From Candidatus Margulisiibacteriota bacterium (lineage in GTDB: Bacteria > Margulisbacteria > Marinamargulisbacteria > DT-59), in assembly GCA_013215865.1 (NCBI GenBank), contig JABSQL010000098.1, forward strand, positions 1 through 8,306: 8,306 bases of DNA, given 5' to 3'. The position numbers and the translations under genes are program-made. This document shows positions 6,323 through 8,306 of the stretch, piece after piece (the stretch's first letter is position 1; every line of letters starts with the position of its first letter). The notes below the pieces were generated by a model that saw nothing but the letters and a program-made list of their open reading frames with translations, ran no database searches and was not told where the DNA came from.

Positions 6323-6939
6323 TCCAAAACCACATGTCGACCTGATCCTTGACCCTTGCTGTAGGTCCTAACTTTGTCATGTCCTTGAAAGAGTAAATGT
6401 ACAACCCTTCTCTCAGAGGCGCACATGGGTTTTAAAGGCACAGGGCGGCTTCGTTTCAATGCCGATTGAGCCGCCTTTTTAGCCATTTGCTTCAAAGATT
6501 CTTCCCGTTTGAGACGATATCCGCCTGCATCTAGAATGACTTTCACAGATGCTTTATGAGACTTATGAACCATGGCCACTAAAATGACTTGTAATGCCTC
6601 TAATGTGGAGCCTTCACGACCGATTAAAAGCCCCACACTTTCTTCAGATTCAATATCCAACCAAAGAACATCATTATATTTTTCTGTTACTTTTACAGCG
6701 CAATCAAATTCGGAATTAGAGAGGATTTCATTCAGTTTTTCAGTGCAAAAGTCGACGATTTCGTCCGAAAACAAGAAGGGATCTTTTTTAATTTTTTCCT
6801 GTGTATTTTCTTCAATAATCTCAAATTCCTCTTCATCATTTTGATTCATAGCGAATTCTTTTTGCTTAACGTCTTCTTCACTTTGGCCTTTAGGTTTACC
6901 GGAAAACCCTTTAAAAAATCTCATGAAATCTTTTTTCAT
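6307..6939 (-). CDS. jag: RNA-binding protein Jag/KhpB (KH and R3H domains)
   Basis: Jag (also KhpB, SpoIIIJ-associated protein, EloR) is a cytoplasmic RNA-binding protein, linked in Firmicutes to cell elongation and small-RNA regulation. The 210-residue product has a KH domain (about 57-139) with the RNA-binding loop GREG (107-110). An R3H domain (about 145-207) carries R177-xxx-H181 and the canonical lead-in PMCASERRVVH. The first 52 residues are a short basic start and an acidic linker rich in Glu and Asn. The separate Jag-N domain seen in many homologues appears to be missing. The frame extends upstream to 7020 inside yidC, but ATG 6939 is chosen because AAGGAG (6952-6947) lies seven bases before it and the yidC stop is 14 bases upstream. 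It follows yidC and overlaps mnmE, its usual neighbours. Confidence 0.93.
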   Translation of the reverse strand: MKKDFMRFFKGFSGKPKGQSEEDVKQKEFAMNQNDEEEFEIIEENTQEKIKKDPFLFSDEIVDFCTEKLNEILSNSEFDCAVKVTEKYNDVLWLDIESEESVGLLIGREGSTLEALQVILVAMVHKSHKASVKVILDAGGYRLKREESLKQMAKKAAQSALKRSRPVPLKPMCASERRVVHLLFQGHDKVRTYSKGQGSGRHVVLEWKSA

Positions 6940-6946
6940 GCGTCTA

Positions 6947-6952
6947 CTCCTT
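6947..6952 (-). promoter_or_regulatory. ribosome binding site that sets the jag start
   Basis: On the minus strand AAGGAG is followed by seven bases and ATG 6939. It lies in the 14-base gap after the yidC TAA and rejects the 27-residue-longer form that would start at 7020 inside yidC. Confidence 0.75.
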
Positions 6953-6953
6953 C

Positions 6954-7601
6954 TTAAGTTGTATTTTCCTTCATTACAAGGATTTGTTGACCCGTTGAAA
7001 TAATTTGTGATGCTGCCCAATACAGTAACACACCAGAGGGTAGGTTCAGGCAGATCACAAACATAATCAAAGGCATAAACATCATCATTTTAGCCTGTTT
7101 TTCATCTGTTATGGTCAACTTTTGTGAATAAAAAGCCGATAAACCGATTAACAGGGGCAAAATATAAAAGCGGTCAGGCATACCCAAATTGGGCAACCAA
7201 AAAGAAAAGAGCCCGGGATTAATTCCTGGTTGTGCAATCAATGCACTAAACCCATCACTATTGATGGTGTAATAGAGTGCAAATAGAAACGGCAGTTGAA
7301 TTAAGAGCGGCAAACATCCGCCTAAAGGGTTCACCTTATTATCTTTATATAGCTGCATCATTTCTTTTTGAAGCTTTTCGGGTTGCTTTTTGTACTTTTT
7401 TTGAATCTCCTGTAGTTTAGGTTTCAATTTCTGCATGATTTTCATTGAATGGAATTGCTTCTTGGTTAACGGGAAAAAGATGATCTTAATGAGAACGGTA
7501 AGCAAAATAATAGAAACCCCATAGTTGGGAAATATATTTTCATAGGAAAATGTTAGAAACGGCAACATTACATTTTCCACAATCGCTTTAATGGGACCCA
7601 T
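6954..7601 (-). CDS. yidC: membrane protein insertase YidC (short form)
   Basis: YidC/Oxa1-family insertase that places membrane proteins into the lipid bilayer, alone or with SecYEG and SecDF. The 215-residue product has the five-segment core: about 27-46, 92-113, 145-162, 170-188 and 190-207. A charged cytoplasmic hairpin (about 47-88) lies between the first two. Signatures include FFPLTKKQ (42-49), NPLGGCLPLLIQLPFLFALY (91-110) and LPSGVLLYW (187-195). The positively charged residue in the groove of the first core segment, usually Arg, is Lys39 here. There is no large periplasmic domain as in E. coli (548 residues), and no lipoprotein signal with Cys as in Bacillus SpoIIIJ. The start at ATG 7601 has AGGAG (7612-7608) six bases upstream, inside yidD. 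It overlaps yidD by 14 bases, indicating coupled expression. Confidence 0.96.
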   Translation of the reverse strand: MGPIKAIVENVMLPFLTFSYENIFPNYGVSIILLTVLIKIIFFPLTKKQFHSMKIMQKLKPKLQEIQKKYKKQPEKLQKEMMQLYKDNKVNPLGGCLPLLIQLPFLFALYYTINSDGFSALIAQPGINPGLFSFWLPNLGMPDRFYILPLLIGLSAFYSQKLTITDEKQAKMMMFMPLIMFVICLNLPSGVLLYWAASQIISTGQQILVMKENTT

Positions 7602-7818
7602 GCTTAACTCCTATTTCATCGATTCCACCAGGATGGAACGGGTGACACTTACTTATTCTAATCATTCCAAGCCCCAAGCCCCTAAAAACACCTTTCGTTT
7701 GAATGGCTAAATAGGCATACTGGGAACATGTCGGGTAAAAGCGACATGTAGGCCCTTTAATGTAGCCCATAACCTTTTGATAGAGCCGTATAGTATATAA
7801 AATCAGTTGTTTACTCAT
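7588..7818 (-). CDS. yidD: membrane protein insertion efficiency factor YidD
   Basis: YidD is a small membrane-associated protein that improves YidC-dependent insertion, probably through an amphipathic N-terminal helix. The 76-residue product has the family's usual length and its invariant core: CRFYPTCSQYA (25-35) with Cys25 and Cys31, and KCHPFHPGGID (57-67) with Cys58. An N-terminal helix (about 3-20) alternates hydrophobic and basic residues. There is no recognisable ribosome binding site before ATG 7818. The start overlaps the end of rnpA by eight bases (ATGAGTAA), so translation is probably coupled to rnpA. Its own end overlaps yidC by 14 bases and carries the yidC ribosome binding site. 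The position between rnpA and yidC is the standard one. Confidence 0.95.
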   Translation of the reverse strand: MSKQLILYTIRLYQKVMGYIKGPTCRFYPTCSQYAYLAIQTKGVFRGLGLGMIRISKCHPFHPGGIDEIGVKHGSH

Positions 7819-8167
7819 ATTTTAAAAGTTTATGTTTTTCCATACCTGTTTTCATGCTTGATTTTACATCCAAGATTATCATCTCTGACTTCTTGGCCAC
7901 TAAAATCATATCCACTTCACGAGTAAAGTTAGACTGGAGATGCCTATAGCATTCTCTCATTATTCTTTTGCTCTTATTTCTTACCACAGCCGAACCTATT
8001 TTTTTACTCGCTATAAAGCCAACCTGCCCATGTTCATTTAACGCATTTGTAAAGTAGACTCTAACACTCGGACATTCGATACGTTTCGCACGATCAAATA
8101 CATATTTAAAATGATGCTTGTGCCTTAATCGCTTCGATTTTGGGAAAGCGCCCGAGGGAAGAGACAA
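7811..8167 (-). CDS. rnpA: ribonuclease P protein component
   Basis: Protein subunit of RNase P, which helps the catalytic RNA bind precursor tRNAs and remove their 5' leaders. The 118-residue product is of normal length. It has the FPKSKRLRHKHHF start region (8-20), a central GFIASKKIGSAVVRN strand and loop (50-64), and the RNR motif RNKSKRIMRE (63-72) that contacts RNA. The start is taken as TTG 8167. No ATG or GTG occurs between the rpmH stop and the conserved region, and the conserved FPKSKRL begins seven residues later. There is no ribosome binding site, so initiation probably depends on ribosomes ending rpmH. The gene lies in the same frame as rpmH, one codon (AGA) after the rpmH TAG. 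It overlaps yidD by eight bases. Confidence 0.94.
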   Translation of the reverse strand: MSLPSGAFPKSKRLRHKHHFKYVFDRAKRIECPSVRVYFTNALNEHGQVGFIASKKIGSAVVRNKSKRIMRECYRHLQSNFTREVDMILVAKKSEMIILDVKSSMKTGMEKHKLLKYE

Positions 8168-8170
8168 TCT

Positions 8171-8305
8171 CTACACTGCGAGTTTTTGTCGGCCTTTTCG
8201 GCGTCGGTTATTGAGGACGCGACGTCCGCCCACAGATCTCATACGTACCCTAAACCCGTGGGTCCTTTTTCTTTTTCTTTGATTCGGTTGAAATGTTCTT
8301 TTCAT
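8171..8305 (-). CDS. rpmH: large ribosomal subunit protein bL34
   Basis: Small, highly basic protein of the 50S ribosomal subunit. Translating the minus strand from ATG 8305 to TAG 8173-8171 gives 44 residues with the family signature [20 protein letters not shown], followed by [20 protein letters not shown]. Length and composition are those expected of bL34. The start codon lies one base from the window edge, so its ribosome binding site and the operon promoter are outside. It heads the rnpA-yidD-yidC-jag-mnmE series, as near the replication origin of many bacteria. dnaA may therefore lie just beyond the right edge on the opposite strand, though this is inference. The rnpA start follows three bases after the stop. 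Confidence 0.97.
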   Translation of the reverse strand: MKRTFQPNQRKRKRTHGFRVRMRSVGGRRVLNNRRRKGRQKLAV

Positions 8306-8306
8306 A

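Noticed and set aside
6572..6844. Plus-strand open frame of 90 codons inside jag
   Set aside because: Antisense to the Jag KH domain and acidic linker; the Ser/Phe-rich product is what antisense of Glu/Lys-rich coding sequence gives.
6940..7020. Upstream extension of jag by 27 codons into yidC
   Set aside because: The extension is out-of-frame translation of the YidC C-terminus, and a strong AAGGAG is placed for ATG 6939.

Overview
The window is a convergent pair of core bacterial gene clusters, with a G/C-rich 70-base junction (4891-4960) between them. Codon use is moderately AT-rich and uniform. No insertion sequence, integrase, phage gene, CRISPR array, tRNA or rRNA was recognised. The organism is a bacterium that uses GTG and TTG starts and AGGAG-type ribosome binding sites. 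It has separate SecD and SecF proteins and a short YidC without the large periplasmic domain of Proteobacteria. That combination fits several Gram-positive or deep-branching, often uncultivated, lineages. I cannot assign a phylum from the sequence alone.

Rightward cluster (1-4890). The window opens inside a protein with a Pro/Gln-rich stretch, of which only the last 66 residues are present. After a leader of about 110 bases with a possible extended -10 promoter comes lysS (lysyl-tRNA synthetase, true start 313). A near-consensus promoter overlapping the lysS stop codon appears to start a separate transcript of secD, secF and an unrecognised 253-residue gene. SecD and SecF overlap by ATGA. The third gene follows SecF by 15 bases and encodes a protein with a signal peptide, an extracytoplasmic domain, one membrane segment and a cytoplasmic coiled coil. 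It is the least ordinary item in the window.

Leftward cluster (8305-4961, read on the minus strand). This is the classical origin-proximal series rpmH-rnpA-yidD-yidC-jag-mnmE, packed with overlaps or gaps of 3 to 14 bases. Together these genes supply ribosomal protein bL34, the RNase P protein, the YidD and YidC membrane-insertion factors, the RNA-binding protein Jag/KhpB and the tRNA wobble-modification GTPase MnmE. A stem followed by a short T-run on the minus strand after mnmE may end this operon.

The two clusters share a theme. SecDF and YidC both act at the Sec translocon, so the window holds most of the ancillary membrane-protein biogenesis machinery beside translation and tRNA-modification genes. 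I see no clearly new multi-gene system. The points worth following are the secDF-linked coiled-coil membrane protein, the palindromic junction, the Jag that lacks its usual N-terminal domain, and two unusual start sites (rnpA and mnmE).
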